64,000 nt of DNA from Arctopsyche grandis (Eukaryota > Arthropoda > Insecta > Trichoptera > Hydropsychidae): the NCBI RefSeq assembly GCF_051622035.1, contig NC_135362.1, forward strand, positions 29,819,001 to 29,883,000, given 5' to 3'. The translations under genes were made by a program, and so were the position numbers. Below are positions 11,306 to 22,080 of this stretch, in pieces. Position 1 is the stretch's first letter; each line of letters begins with the position of its first letter. The notes beneath the pieces are model-generated. The model had not been told where the DNA came from, did no database searches, and saw only the letters and a program-made list of their open reading frames with translations.

Positions 11306-11327
11306 TATTTCATAATAATTCCAGAAT
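11306..11327 (+). promoter_or_regulatory. Conserved proximal upstream motif of GTPase B
   Basis: This is the inverted form of the motif upstream of A (TTCATAATAATTCCAGAATA), about 50 bases before the B start codon. It places B in divergent orientation to A with matching proximal promoters. Confidence 0.4.
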
Positions 11328-11371
11328 ATAATCAATCCAACAAACACAATCCCTCACAACAGAATAGAAAA

Positions 11372-11963
11372 ATGGCGAATAAAAGAAAAAAAATGCGTGG
11401 TGGTAGGAGATACCGTAGTCGGCAAAACGACACTGTTGATGACCTATTCTACTAATAAATTTCCGACAGAATACGACCCGAACCTCTTTATCAACGATAT
11501 AGTAGTGTTGAATATTGGACGAGAACAGCACGATCTCTGCTTATTCGATACTGCAGGTATGATCGTATTTGATTTTATTTATACTGAATAAAATAAAATA
11601 AAATTTATATTCCAGGACAGGAAGACTACGAAAGGTTAAGGTCGTTGGTTTATTCAAACACAGATGTGTTTCTGGCCTGTTTCAGTGTCGTTGATCCATA
11701 TTCGTTTGAAAGAGTTAAATCGTATGTAAGCATTCCCATACATACATATATTATAGACGTGCAAAATTATCAATAATTTTAATAAGAATATTTTAATTTC
11801 TTATTCTGTGGTGCAGTGGATGCCAAAGATCGCCCGTTTCAATAAGCAAACTCCGTTTTTATTAGTCGGCACTAAGATAGATCAAAGGGACGATCCCAAA
11901 ATTATCAATGAATTAGGGAATATAAAACGGAAAACTAGTAAAAAGTTATGCAGTCTTATGTGA
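11372..11963 (+). pseudogene. Cdc42/Rac-like GTPase, copy B, damaged
   Basis: Exon 1 11372-11556, exon 2 11616-11725, exon 3 11817-11963, with splice sites equivalent to A, C and D. Exon 1 is 185 bases instead of 184: the A-run after codon 5 has one extra base, so the ATG is out of frame with the P-loop. The P-loop reads GDTVVGKT, with Thr for the Gly12 equivalent. Exon 3 is joined without intron to the C-terminal tail, losing the end of the insert helix and the ECSALT base-binding motif, yet it still ends in a CaaX box (KTSKKLCSLM). A sequencing error could explain the extra base but not the internal loss. Probably a pseudogene. Confidence 0.75.
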
Positions 11964-12032
11964 TCTTTTTCTTTGAGTGCATTATTAGTAAAGTAAAAAT
12001 AATATTTATTTATTTTTTCAACATGAATATAA

Positions 12033-12137
<105 letters not shown>

Positions 12138-12247
12138 TATATATAACATCCGAGTCCAATTACAGATTTTTACAAAGAAAATTAAATGAAAAAGATAAAT
12201 ACAATATAAACAAATGAAAAAGAAAAGAATAAAAGCTATAACATGAC

Positions 12248-12304
<57 letters not shown>

Positions 12305-12376
12305 TATATATCTTCTCAATTTTAATGAATTCTTTATATTTCACATCAAATATAATATAACAATTATAAAGTAAAA

Positions 12377-13173
12377 TCACATAATACTGCATCTGCATCT
12401 TTGGGAGACTTTCGGTTTAACTAAAGTAGCCTGGATTGCTTGGTTGAAAACATTCTTTAAACCTTCCTAAAATTAAAAACAAATACATTAAAATAAAATT
12501 AATTTAAAAATACATGTTACTAAAACAGACTTACCTTTGTCAGAGCCGAACACTCAACATAATTAACGGCTTTCAGTTCTTTAGCGACCCTTTTCCCTTG
12601 CTCAGGTTCAATAACTTTCTGTCTTCTTTCCGCTAGTTTATTGATAATTTTTGGATCGTTCCTTTCATCTATCCTAGTGCCGACCAATAAAAACGGAATG
12701 TCTTTGTTGAAATTTAAGATCTCCGGCACCCACTGAGTCACGGGTAAGAGATTATAAGTTTTGAATATAGACATTTAAAAATTGTATGCATTTATCTATG
12801 AGTACTTACAACTTCTTTAACATTTTCCAACGAATCTGGATAAACGACACTGAAGCAGATTAAAAACACGTCTGTGCTTGGATACATCACCGCCCTTATC
12901 CTTTCATACCCTTCATTTCCTGGAATGTAAATTAGATTTTAGTATTTTATTAATTTATACTGGTGTTTGTGAATCAAACATGATCATACCTGCCGTGTCA
13001 AATAAGCCTAAATTGTAAGTATCTTTTTTGAAATCCACCTGCATAGTGTAGCTATCGAATACCGTTGGTGAACAGTATTCTGGAAATTCATCTGAAGTAT
13101 AACTTATCAAAAGCGATGTTTTTCCGACAGCTCCGTCTCCTACCACCACGCATTTTATTACTATATTCGTCAT
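12377..13173 (-). CDS. Cdc42/Rac-like small GTPase, copy C
   Basis: Exons 12990-13173, 12810-12919, 12535-12732 and 12377-12466 join in frame to 193 residues. It has P-loop GDGAVGKT, switch [13 protein letters not shown] (Thr35, Phe37 and Tyr40 equivalents kept), TRID and ECSALTK. Switch II reads [14 protein letters not shown]: Asn replaces the catalytic Gln61 equivalent, a change expected to lower GTP hydrolysis. The tail [11 protein letters not shown] carries CaaX CSIM, plus another Cys two residues before it that could be palmitoylated (inference). Introns are at the same positions as in A and D. A TIR element (13.3-14.0 kb) separates it from its upstream flank. Confidence 0.87.
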
Positions 13174-13207
13174 TTTTCAATGGTGTTGTAAGGGATTGTG
13201 TTGATTA

Positions 13208-13232
13208 TAATCTGGAGTTGATATGAAATCAT
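13208..13232 (-). promoter_or_regulatory. Conserved proximal upstream motif of GTPase C
   Basis: GATTATAATCTGGAGTTGAT then ATGAAATCATACT, a slightly diverged form of the block upstream of A, B and D. Confidence 0.4.
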
Positions 13233-13314
13233 ACTAAAAACAAATTTCAAACTTTAATTTTATTTTTAAATAAGAATGGTTTTGTCATAAACTAATAACA
13301 ATTATTTTTATAGC

Positions 13315-13999
13315 GGGCTCTTCACTCGCATCGTGTTTGGCCGCGAACACAGTGTGTGTGAGTCGAAATGTGAGTGTTCAAAGTTTCGCGCGTTGTGGCG
13401 TTCCCCGTATTTTTTTTCGCGACGAAGGGGCGCGTCACGACGACGAAGCGAAACGCACACACTCACATTTCGACTCACACACACGGTGAAAACGTGAATC
13501 TTTTGTCGCTGAGCTGTCGAATACCGGTTTGCTACGTTCCCCGTTATTGGCGGGGAAATCTGTGCGAAGTCCAGTGGAGTAGTTACCTATTTCACAGAAT
13601 GATGCAAACCATCACGGCCCACGTTCGATTTGAAACAATTTCACCGTACGCCACTGTTATACACTTGCGTATAAGCTAAGTAGGAGAGTCAATAACAAAT
13701 CAGGCGTGGAGCCGCTCGACTGCGAAAACATTTCAGAAACAAAATCTTACTTTAAAGTTTAGACGAAACCACTTTGATGTTGAATCGTATATATGAGAAT
13801 GCTAGTAAATTACGAAATTCATATGAAGAAATAAAATCTGGAGCGAACAAACTGGCCAGGAAGTGGGGAGAAATTTTTGCATCATGGCCCAAAATTTCTA
13901 GCTACGCCACTGGCGCTAATGGGTTAGTAAGAAGTAGTAAAAACATGTCAACACACTCATCGAGTCGCGGCGCGATTTTCACGGGCGAGTGAAGAGCCC
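13315..13999. mobile_element. 685-bp TIR element, family not named
   Basis: The ends are GGGCTCTTCACTCGC and its mirror GCGAGTGAAGAGCCC, with subterminal GC-rich sequence. A second internal inverted pair is built on GTGAGTCGAAATGTGAGTG and CACTCACATTTCGACTCAC (about 13356-13480). No TSD could be settled and no transposase ORF is present. Confidence 0.65.
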
Positions 14000-14099
14000 A
14001 CATAACACAAAATTCTTGCTCTAATAATGAAATTACATGTGAAAATATATTTCAATGTAACACTAGTTGAGATTCAAACATATTTGAATTCGTGAGGGT

Positions 14100-14394
14100 T
14101 TAATAATCCCTCGTCAAAGAACTACACCGATTATTCCTTAATGCCCATTATGACTAGAGGAATTAAGGTTGCCTTCCGAACTTACAATGAATTTACCGAA
14201 ACGATTTCTAATTAAAAAACAACTCTCATATATTGTTATACAGTGTGGAGATTGCCAACTCAGACTGGCATGTTTACGGAGAGTCGCTATATCTAATCAT
14301 TCACAGTATCTCTAATATTCTAAAATCCGTATTGCAGATAAAACCAAATACTATATATTAGACCCATAATTGAAAAGTAATTTTCAATATATAG
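14100..14394. repeat. GTPase upstream-flank copy belonging to C, first part
   Basis: It shares AGATTGCCAACTCA, GAGAGTCGCTATATCTAATC and AGATAAAACCAAATACTATA with the flanks at 10.8 and 19.8 kb. It is interrupted at 14395 by a Tigger-like transposon. Confidence 0.6.
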
Positions 14395-15034
14395 ATAAAA
14401 AACTCTCGATTATCCGAGCGCGGATTATCCGTGTTATGTTTAATTATTTTCAATTGCTGATGAATTCTGCACCGAATTTCGAGAATATTTGCAACCCGAT
14501 CAAATCTACATATAATGCAGATGAAACAGGCCTGTACTGGAAGTGCTTGCCGACAAAAACGCTGGCTTCAATGAGAGAAAAGTCCGCTCCTGGGCATAAA
14601 TCGTCCAAAGAAAACTGTCATGTGTTTCGGAAACGCATCAGGAACTCGTGAAATGAAACTTTTGATGATTGGGAAAGCAAAGAGATCTTGTTTTTTTAAG
14701 GGAACTGAAATGAAAAATTTTCCCGTCAACTTCCCGAAAAATCTTCCCGTGACACTATAAATGAAGAAGGGGTCTGGGTCCGATACCGGTGGTTACATTA
14801 GTCATTCAAAACGGAATAACACTAGTACTTACTACTTACGGCCTCTTCTGCTTAACTATGAGCGTTTTTTTAAATAAATAATGAGTATTAAAATTATGAA
14901 AAAAAATTGTGTTATAAATCTGATATTATATTCGAAACCAAGTCAAAATTTGATGATTCGGATTATCCGTGTTTTTCCAATTATCCGTGCCCTTCCTCCC
15001 CAGAATTAGCCCGGATAATCGAGAGTGTACTGTA
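14395..15034 (+). mobile_element. Decayed pogo/Tigger-type DNA transposon remnant
   Basis: The ends CTCTCGATTATCCG and CGGATAATCGAGAG form TIRs, and the right end continues to TGTACTGTA, usual for Tigger. Reading frame 14370-14651 contains NADETGLYWKCLPTKTLA, the first catalytic-Asp block of pogo/jerky-like DDE transposases. Most of the transposase is missing. The insertion splits the GTPase upstream flank. Confidence 0.75.
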
Positions 15035-15486
15035 AATGACACATTTTTTATCATATTTTACAGATACATATAAAAGTCATTACATTGCTTCATTTATTTT
15101 ACACATCATCATATATAATAATATTTTATTTATTTCTATTTTTTATTTTTTTATTTTATTTACACCAAGAAGTTAAGAAGTTTTTTATTTTTTTATTTTA
15201 TTTACAAACATTATACATGCATATACACATAAACACATAAATCATTACAATTAGTTATTGAGTTCAATTGACTCATATTAAATAGTTCTGACATAAAAAT
15301 TAATTCATTAGGAACAAAATTCAAACTCCTAGGATTAAAATCATCCAAGATCATGACTTTCCTGCCAGCCAAAACATTAAAATTATTTTGAAAATTTGAA
15401 AAAAATGAATTTATAATTCGGAGGAGATTCATTCGGAGGAAAATACAGTACACATATTAAAATAGAAAAATTCTTTAAGCGAAATA
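15035..15486. other. Flank continuation plus AT-rich LINE-like tail
   Basis: 15035-15120 resumes the GTPase flank (CATTGCTTCATTTATTTTAC). 15121-15480 is a T/A-rich run with repeated TTTTATTTA, similar to the LINE 3' tails at 4.48 and 21.3 kb. The ORF at 15211-15453 has no recognised domain. Confidence 0.35.
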
Positions 15487-15930
15487 ATATCGTTATTATG
15501 TCTGTCTGTCTGAGATAACGCTCGCCGTACTATAATAGTCGTTTCAATTCGACATACATAAATATGTACGTCACAGCTAAACCACTTTCAAAATATATAT
15601 ACGAATATAATAACAAAAGAAAAAACTTCTATATATACTGATCGCTACTAATATTTCCGCTTGGCAGAGAATTTACTGGCATCTATTGAAAATGTATTTA
15701 ATTAATTAATTTTTCTATCGGTTTCATATTGTTTATATGTAGTTTTTACCATTTTTTTTTTCATATTAAACAATTAAATATAAATATATTTAATAGGTAT
15801 TTGAAAAAAATTTGACCGCGTGGGGATCGAACACATGACCAACGACACATTTCTTTTATTTTTTATTATTTAATAACTTATGTAAATGCCAACACCCCAT
15901 GCGATGATATGTCATCGGGTAAAACACTAG
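15487..15930 (+). mobile_element. Helitron-like non-autonomous element, copy H1
   Basis: The 5' part is ATCGTTATTATGTCTGTC then GATAACGCTCGCCGTACTAT. The 3' part is a hairpin (GCGATGATATGTCATCG) followed by GGTAAAACACTAG and host T. A hairpin just before CTAG is the Helitron 3' signature. Related copies lie at 27.46, 28.66, 29.88 and 36.88 kb. Confidence 0.6.
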
Positions 15931-15944
15931 TAATCTATATATTT

Positions 15945-16160
15945 TTACGATGAATTCTCCAATATTTGATGAACAGTAACAAAAAGATTGTTGTGACGTA
16001 TGCCCTATTATCACAGTTATCACTTTAAAACGTGTAAAATAATAGTTAAAAAAAAGCATGCTATATTTTTTTTAATCTTATCGATAGATGAAACTTCTCT
16101 ACAATCAACAATTAATTGGGCTCTAAGTTACATGATAAATTTTGTCTTGGGAATTTTGAA
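15945..16160. repeat. GTPase upstream-flank copy belonging to C, last part
   Basis: After the Helitron-like insertion the shared blocks resume: CAATATTTGATGAACAGTAA, TGCCCTATTATCACAG, AAAACGTGTAAAATAATAG and AATTAATTGGGCTCTAAG. Confidence 0.55.
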
Positions 16161-16536
16161 AATTATTTTCAGATCAGTGTATTTCGAGCTAAGTTTTTTT
16201 TGTTATTTATAATTTTTTTTCAGTAGGGTTAAATACGGGTTTTTACTTTTATTAATGCATCAATTAACATTAGCTATTGGTACTAAATTATCTATCTAGA
16301 AAACTCCCATATTAATATATGTAGATATTTGTGATTAAAATGGCATTATGATATTCAAATCGTGGCAGCTGTGCAAAGCTGGAGCTCCTTCAGTATAAAA
16401 TGTGTTTTTATTTTTGACGGCATATTATGTACAATAAAAACTTTAATTCTATCCTGGAACATAGCCCCTATGGATGAGTCGCTAATGCCTTAAAATAATA
16501 AAATATATAGTTGAAAAATTCTTATGAAACTGCTAT

Positions 16537-16831
16537 GGGCGAAATCACACAGGGAAGAACGGCACGTCGTGTGCTTGGCTCCCCGCTGTGGGGGTTCCCA
16601 TACATTTCTTCAAATCTGGGATACGTCGTTATCGATCCCTGTCAAGCAAGGATAAATACAACGATACAATTTTACTGAAAACACTCCAGGGGGTGATTTT
16701 GGGATGGTGTGTTCTGGGCGCGCCATGAATATGTGCTGGGCATGCCACATTTTTTTCGCATGTTTAAAAGTATTTAAAAAAAAACATGTGTTAAACCAAA
16801 AAACTACGTTCCTTGCTGTGTGTTTTCACCC
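16537..16831 (-). mobile_element. MITE copy M1 (TIR GGGCGAAA..CACACAG)
   Basis: The ends GGGCGAAATCACACAG and CTGTGTGTTTTCACCC are inverted, with 3-bp TAT on each side. The interior is the reverse complement of the copy at 28.30 kb, sharing AAGCAAGGATAAATACAA and AATTTTA. No ORF. Confidence 0.7.
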
Positions 16832-16911
16832 TATCTATTATTAATTTTTTAAAATCAAATTGATTTGGGTTGTTCGTTATAAAATCAATATGTGCATTAA
16901 AAATAAATAAA

Positions 16912-17250
16912 CCAGCAGCGTGGTCTAGCGGTGAGTGTTGTATTCTTTCATGCAAGGGGTCACGGGTTCGATTCCCACCAGAGTCTCGTTGTTGGCCAGA
17001 CCTTGGTTTGTCGAGATCGATCGTTTTTTATCAGAATTTTTTTCTAATTTTCATTGAAACGGTTCCTGTAAAATTGGCTTTTCCTCTCCAATTTTCTATT
17101 GCAAACCTTGAGTTATTGTTATATCTCAGGTTTCGCCAGATTTCTCTCCATAGATGTCTCTGTGGATGATTATTGAATGTAAAAAGTCTGACCATAGATG
17201 AGAGGTGTTGTTTCGATTTGCATGTGTACATATGTATGTAATAATTATGT
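16912..17250 (+). mobile_element. tRNA-derived SINE, copy S1
   Basis: The head has an A-box-like TGGTCTAGCGGTGAGTG and a B-box GGGTTCGATTCCC at tRNA spacing. It is followed by a conserved body: TTGGCCAGACCTTGG, TTTTCATTGAAACGGTTCC and GACCATAGATGAGA. The same body recurs at 22.08-22.53 kb. It is longer than a tRNA and does not close an acceptor stem, so it is not a tRNA gene. Confidence 0.75.
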
Positions 17251-17501
17251 ATTCAATATATGTAATATATAATTTCTCGAGTCTTAATCTGTTTAGCACA
17301 CTCTGACACTCGCCGCTTTGGAGCAATCTGTTAGGCAAGTGTGCATGATTAATTGAAAAATAAAATAAATATACGATATTCTAACATTTATTTTAAAATA
17401 TCAAAATGATTAGGAGGAATCAAAATTTTGATGTAATAAAAATTTGTCAATTTTCATTATTAATTAAATAGTGTATAAACATTGTCAATTTTAATGATTT
17501 T

Positions 17502-17745
17502 TTATTACATACCTCCTTTACGTTTCACTTACGATTACAATTCAGGAAAAAGTTTACCTCTTATCCGATCGTTTTCATACTTTGCCATATTGCTCATTTT
17601 GGTCATCAATATAAGTAAATGGAGCCTCCGCCATTACGATAGAGATAAAATATCGTATAAGAAGCATTTCAGGTCCGAAGATTTTTAATCTCGGTGACAG
17701 TTGGTAGTCATTAATTTTATACATAGATGGCGGTAGTAAAAAAAA
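17502..17745 (+). repeat. Dispersed repeat, family with ACCTCCTTTACG end
   Basis: It starts ACATACCTCCTTTACGTTTC and ends near ATAGATGGCGGTAGTAAAA. An inverted copy lies at 52.93-53.18 kb, and short pieces of the same left end occur at 28.35 and 46.71 kb. Class unknown. Confidence 0.6.
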
Positions 17746-17827
17746 TATTGGTGTTTTTATTCAAAATAATAACTTTATATACAAATTATTTATATTTTAC
17801 ATCAAATTATATATTAAGAAGTAAATA

Positions 17828-18646
17828 TCATAAAATACTGCATTTCTTTTTGGTGACTTTCGGTTTAACTAAAGTGGCCAGAATTGCTTGGTCAAATACA
17901 TCAGGTATACCATCCTAAAAAAAAATATCAACTATATTTTAATAAAATTCATTTACAAATACATGTTATTAAAAAGAAATTAACCTGTGTCAGAGCCGAG
18001 CATTCAACATATTTCACGGCTTTCACTTCTTTAGCCATCTTTACTCCTTGTTCGGGCTGGATAACCTTTTGTTTCTTTTTCATCGCTAATTTTTTTATAA
18101 CTTGTTCATCATTCCTTTGATCCGTCTTAGTGCCAACTAATAAAAACGGAGTGTTCTTTTTGTGATGATTGATCTCTGGCACCCACTGGGCCACAGATAA
18201 GAAATTATTATATTTAACTTCAAATAATTTAAACTTTTACACATGTACCTATACATACAAATATCATATGTGAACGCTTACAGTAGATTTAACATTTTGT
18301 AACGAATCTGGATAAACGACACTGAAGCAGACCAGAAACACATCTACGCCTGGATAAATCAACGGTCGTATCTTTTCATAGCCTTCTTGTCCTGGAGTGT
18401 GAATAAAATTTCAATATTTGGTTTGGTTTAAATTTAAATTCGAGAGTCAAATCTGATCGTACCTGCTGTATCGAATAAGTATAAAGTGTAAGAATTTCCT
18501 TCGGCCTGAATCGTTGCGGAGAAGCTGTCAAATATCGTTGGTAAATACTCTTTTGGAAATACATTTGTAGTATAACTCATCAAAAGCGACGTTTTGCCGA
18601 CAGCTCCATCTCCTATCACCACGCATTTGATTGTTTTATTCGACAT
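17828..18646 (-). CDS. Cdc42/Rac-like small GTPase, copy D
   Basis: Exons 18463-18646, 18282-18391, 17985-18185 and 17828-17914 join in frame to 193 residues. P-loop GDGAVGKT, switch [11 protein letters not shown] (Phe at the Tyr40 effector position), [14 protein letters not shown] with catalytic Gln, TKTD, ECSALTQ and the Rho insert are all present. The insert is one residue longer than in A and C and Lys-rich. The tail [12 protein letters not shown] has a polybasic KKK and CaaX CSIL; terminal Leu favours geranylgeranylation in known proteins. This is the copy with the most complete canonical signature. Function (actin or polarity signalling at membranes) is inferred from Cdc42/Rac only. Confidence 0.9.
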
Positions 18647-18680
18647 ATTTCAACAGTGTTGTTCGAGATTATGTTGATAA

Positions 18681-18703
18681 TATTCTGGAATTATTATGAA
18701 ATC
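18681..18703 (-). promoter_or_regulatory. Conserved proximal upstream motif of GTPase D
   Basis: ATTCTGGAATTATTATGAAA, nearly identical to the block upstream of A and at the same distance from the ATG. Confidence 0.45.
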
Positions 18704-18972
18704 ATACTGAAAACAAATTTTTACCCCTATTTTTTTTAATGAGAATCGTTATTTCCACTCAAAATTCCTGTTTTTTTATGAACTTGTATCTTAAACTATT
18801 TTTCAACATAGCCTTCATTGACATCCAAGCAATTTTCAATTGGTGAAAAGCATAGATGTAGAATAACCTAGATATGCCATTACATACAAATTTCGTTGGA
18901 GATCTTGTCGCCACTAACTGAGGGGTGAAGGGGGTTTAACTAGCGGGGAAGTGGTGAAAAAAGGAAAGAACG

Positions 18973-19320
18973 CAGTGGTCAGCAACCAGTTTATATACAT
19001 ATGTACATGCACTGAAGTTTTATTTTATTTATAACTTTATTTTATTGGACACTCCGCGTGACAGTAAACCAAACTAATAAAGCCATATTAAGAAAAAAAT
19101 ATTTAGCTATAAACACTATATTAAACTACAAATGTATGTTACTCTAATAAAACCATCATTAACTATTACAATATTTAAACATTAGTAACTTCCACAAGGA
19201 TCAATTTTAAAGCTGACACTTTAATATTTAGTTCATTGTTTGTAGTTTTAAACTTAATGTCGATTTCTGAATTTCCTTCAGTGCCAACAAGATACCTGTG
19301 GCAGAGGTTGTCGACCACTG
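18973..19320. mobile_element. Non-autonomous hAT MITE (348 bp)
   Basis: CAGTGGTCAGCAACC at the left mirrors GGTTGTCGACCACTG at the right, a classic hAT terminus. No matching 8-bp TSD was found, so it is probably old. No ORF. Confidence 0.65.
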
Positions 19321-19639
19321 TTCCATCAGTGCATAGAATCGCGCCGATATTTCATTAATGTTAAAATACTACTATAATTGAAGACATTATATATTAATTC
19401 TTACATATGATATGTGATGCCATCCGCCTTTTTATGTTTTCTTGAGTAATTGTAACACAATTTCACTGAACACGTTGGCATTTTCGAAAAATGTCAATCG
19501 ACCTTCCTACTTAGAAGCTAACTAGCTACTGAGAGAGAGAGTGTTCATGATCTGTAATTTTTTTTGTGTGTGCATGGTCCAACAGGGTGATTGGCTTAGA
19601 GCGTAAGGGCGTATCTATGGTATTCTATATCTATGGTGA

Positions 19640-20250
19640 AAAGGTTTTAATCATCCCTCATTGAAGACCTGCGCCGCTTGTACCTGCATGCACATCTTGA
19701 CTATGCATTACGAAGCATCAACTTGCAATTTTAATGTATCCAAATGATTTTTAATTACAAAGTAACTCTTATATATACATACATTGTAATACTGTTGAGT
19801 GGAATTCAGGTTGCTACAGCCGCGGAGAGTTGCTATCTCCAATCGTTCACAGATGAAACCAAATAATATCCACTGCACCCAGAATTATAAAGTAATTTAA
19901 CAATACATACATATATACATATATTATATGAAGGTATGATATATGCATAGAAGAGATCTTACAGGTAAATATATGTAAATGTCAAATACAATATATCAGT
20001 GTGTTTGATTGTTTCATTGATTTTACTCTAGTCTATGTATTATTACAGTGTCATTTTTGTTACTGATGCTGTTTTATCAAATTTTATAATTTAAAACGTG
20101 TGAAACAATAGATTAAGCATGTTTAATTATCTTATCATATTTTTTTATCTTTTTATCGGTGGGAAAAAATTACTCACCATATAAATATGTTATAATCTAT
20201 GATTGCGCTTCAAATTACAAAATAAATTTTGTTTGAAGTGTTATTAATTG
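19640..20250. repeat. GTPase upstream-flank copy belonging to D
   Basis: Shared blocks include GGAGAGTTGCTATCTCCAAT, CAGATGAAACCAAATAATAT, TACTGATGCTGTTTTATCA and AAACGTGTGAAACAATAGAT. A further partial copy follows at about 20730-20880 (TTATCATGTTGATTACTTAT). Confidence 0.55.
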
Positions 20251-20960
20251 CCATTCTTTAATTTTTATGTTCATTGATGATTAATGAAATCCATGTGTGT
20301 CTTAAATCAACGTACTGGTGACATATGTATATATAGTAAAACATGTGTACATTCATTTTATACTGCAAGGATGAGCTGTCATTGACTTCAAATAATAGCT
20401 TGAATGAAGAATACAGATAAAGTTAATATATGTTCCATATCGAAGTAACATTAAATAAAATGTTTCATCGATCTTAAACAATTTGAAAAAAAATCCTTTT
20501 TTATTTTTGAGAATGATTTGAGTTTTTTACTATTTCAAAAAAGCGATCAACAGTCATTGCAATTGCAAAATGGTATTGCAATTTAAATGAGTCGATTATG
20601 ATTAGTTTAATTCAAAGTGACCGGTCTCTATGCAATCATTTTTTTTAATTTTTTGACCCCCATTCCATTTTTAACATCTCGATGTCCTGTTTTTGTCTCA
20701 AAGAAACTTGGACAACCTAGAAATAATAGTTATAACTAATCCATTTATCTTATCATGTTGATTACTTATCGATGGACAAAATAGTTTTCAATTAATCTAT
20801 GATTGTGCTAAGCACCACATACTACATATGTACACGTGCATGTACATAGTAAATTTTGTGTTATTTATTATCAGACTTAGAATCTTCGGTACATTTTTTT
20901 ACTTTATCTGCATACATATGTACATATATGCGAAGAATCAACAGATAAAGTATTATGGTA
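20251..20960. other. AT-rich spacer
   Basis: Apart from the partial flank copy near 20.73-20.88 kb, I see no gene, TIR pair or long ORF. Confidence 0.4.
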
Positions 20961-20961
20961 T

Positions 20962-21255
20962 TGTAACGTGGGAACATTATGGGTATTAGCCGCTGCCTAA
21001 AGTGTATTCGAGGGCTAGCAATGAAGATCCCCGAATTGGCCTAGCGGGACTCTAAGTGGTCGGTAGAATTCCTAAAACCCTAAGAGCGTTAAACCGCGAG
21101 AGCATGAGACTCACTTAAAACTTTACGTGCCTATACAATGGAGAAACAAACGAATCAGGGAAGCTGTAGTGAGTGAAGCTGTACCTTTTTAAGGAGGTAC
21201 TTCATATCAGATCATTCTGGAAGGAGCGCTGGCTGCGCGTGGACCTCCTGTATTC
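20962..21255 (+). mobile_element. LTR fragment (fossil), related to the solo LTR at 56.2 kb
   Basis: It starts TGTAACGTGGGAACAT, matching the start of the minus-strand LTR at 56.17-56.66 kb. It is incomplete at its 3' side and accompanied by no coding region. An old remnant, probably of Ty3/gypsy type (inferred from the 4-bp duplications of its relatives). Confidence 0.6.
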
Positions 21256-21309
21256 TATGGTTTTTAAAAAATGTGTACATGTGTATTTTTGGGATACACC
21301 GCTAATCCT

Positions 21310-21700
21310 AAATGATGTTTATTTATTTATTTAATAGTTTTGGACCATTGTGGCATTACAGGAAGAACCTAAAAACATGATATAAAAAACAAGTAAACTG
21401 TAAATAAAGGAAAAAAAGCAAAAGCAGAAAACATGGTAAAATAAAATAATAAAAAAAAAGTAACAAAAGGAAAATAATACATCATTCAGAGAGAAAAAAA
21501 AAATAACAAAAGTGTAAAAATTAAAAATAAAATCCATAAATCCCATTCTTTGTTTACACTGAACAAAATTAAAATAGTATATAAAAATATACAAAGGAGA
21601 AAGAAAAACGTATCATACATTTTCATGCTCTTTATTCGTGCATTGAAAATAAAGATAATAAAAACATTTATAAACATAAAAAAAACAACCAGCAGAACAA
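21310..21700 (-). mobile_element. AT-rich LINE 3' tail fragment
   Basis: The region starts TTTATTTATTTATTTAATAG and runs into A/T-rich sequence without a usable ORF, like the tail of the LINE at 4.48 kb. Weak assignment. Confidence 0.35.
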
Positions 21701-21714
21701 ACTAGTAGTTAACA

Positions 21715-21800
21715 TATAATGCTTTGAACAGAGTGGTCATGGGTTCAAATCCCACTGGTTTCTGCTGGCCAGACCTTTTATATTGTGTAATTGTAAAAAA
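21715..21800 (+). mobile_element. SINE head fragment, copy S2
   Basis: GGGTTCAAATCCCACTGG (B-box) is followed by CTGCTGGCCAGACC, as in copy S1. It is truncated and followed by a hAT-like end near 21810 (CAAGGGTATCTAACCTTTTT). Confidence 0.6.
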
Positions 21801-21809
21801 TGTTCCTAT

Positions 21810-22080
21810 AGAGCAAGGGTATCTAACCTTTTTGAGATTGGGAGCTACTTGTCATCTTATTTATGGCGATCTTCTAATAAAAATCTTATAAGAATTTTTG
21901 TTGTTGCTATTTTTAGTAAATTTAGTAAAAAATATTCCTTTTAAAAGGCAAAATATCGTTTATTATTTGCAGAAACAAATAATTTTAATAGTTTCGTAAT
22001 TTATTCTATAAGTATGTCATAAATGTAAGGCATTTTCAAAGAAAATTATAATTCTTTTTTCAAAAGATGTTATAAGGTCT
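21810..22080. mobile_element. Probable decayed hAT-type MITE
   Basis: GCAAGGGTATCTAACCTTTT, with the following GGGAGCTACTTG, has the look of many hAT termini. The other end is not clear. Confidence 0.35.

Noticed and set aside
14370-14651. Possible host gene of 93 codons
   Set aside because: It encodes a fragment of a pogo/Tigger transposase within matching TIR remnants.
15211-15453. 80-codon ORF as a gene
   Set aside because: It lies in a T/A-rich LINE-like tail, without recognisable motif.
16912-16990. Possible tRNA gene
   Set aside because: A and B boxes are present but the sequence continues into a SINE body repeated elsewhere, and no acceptor stem closes.
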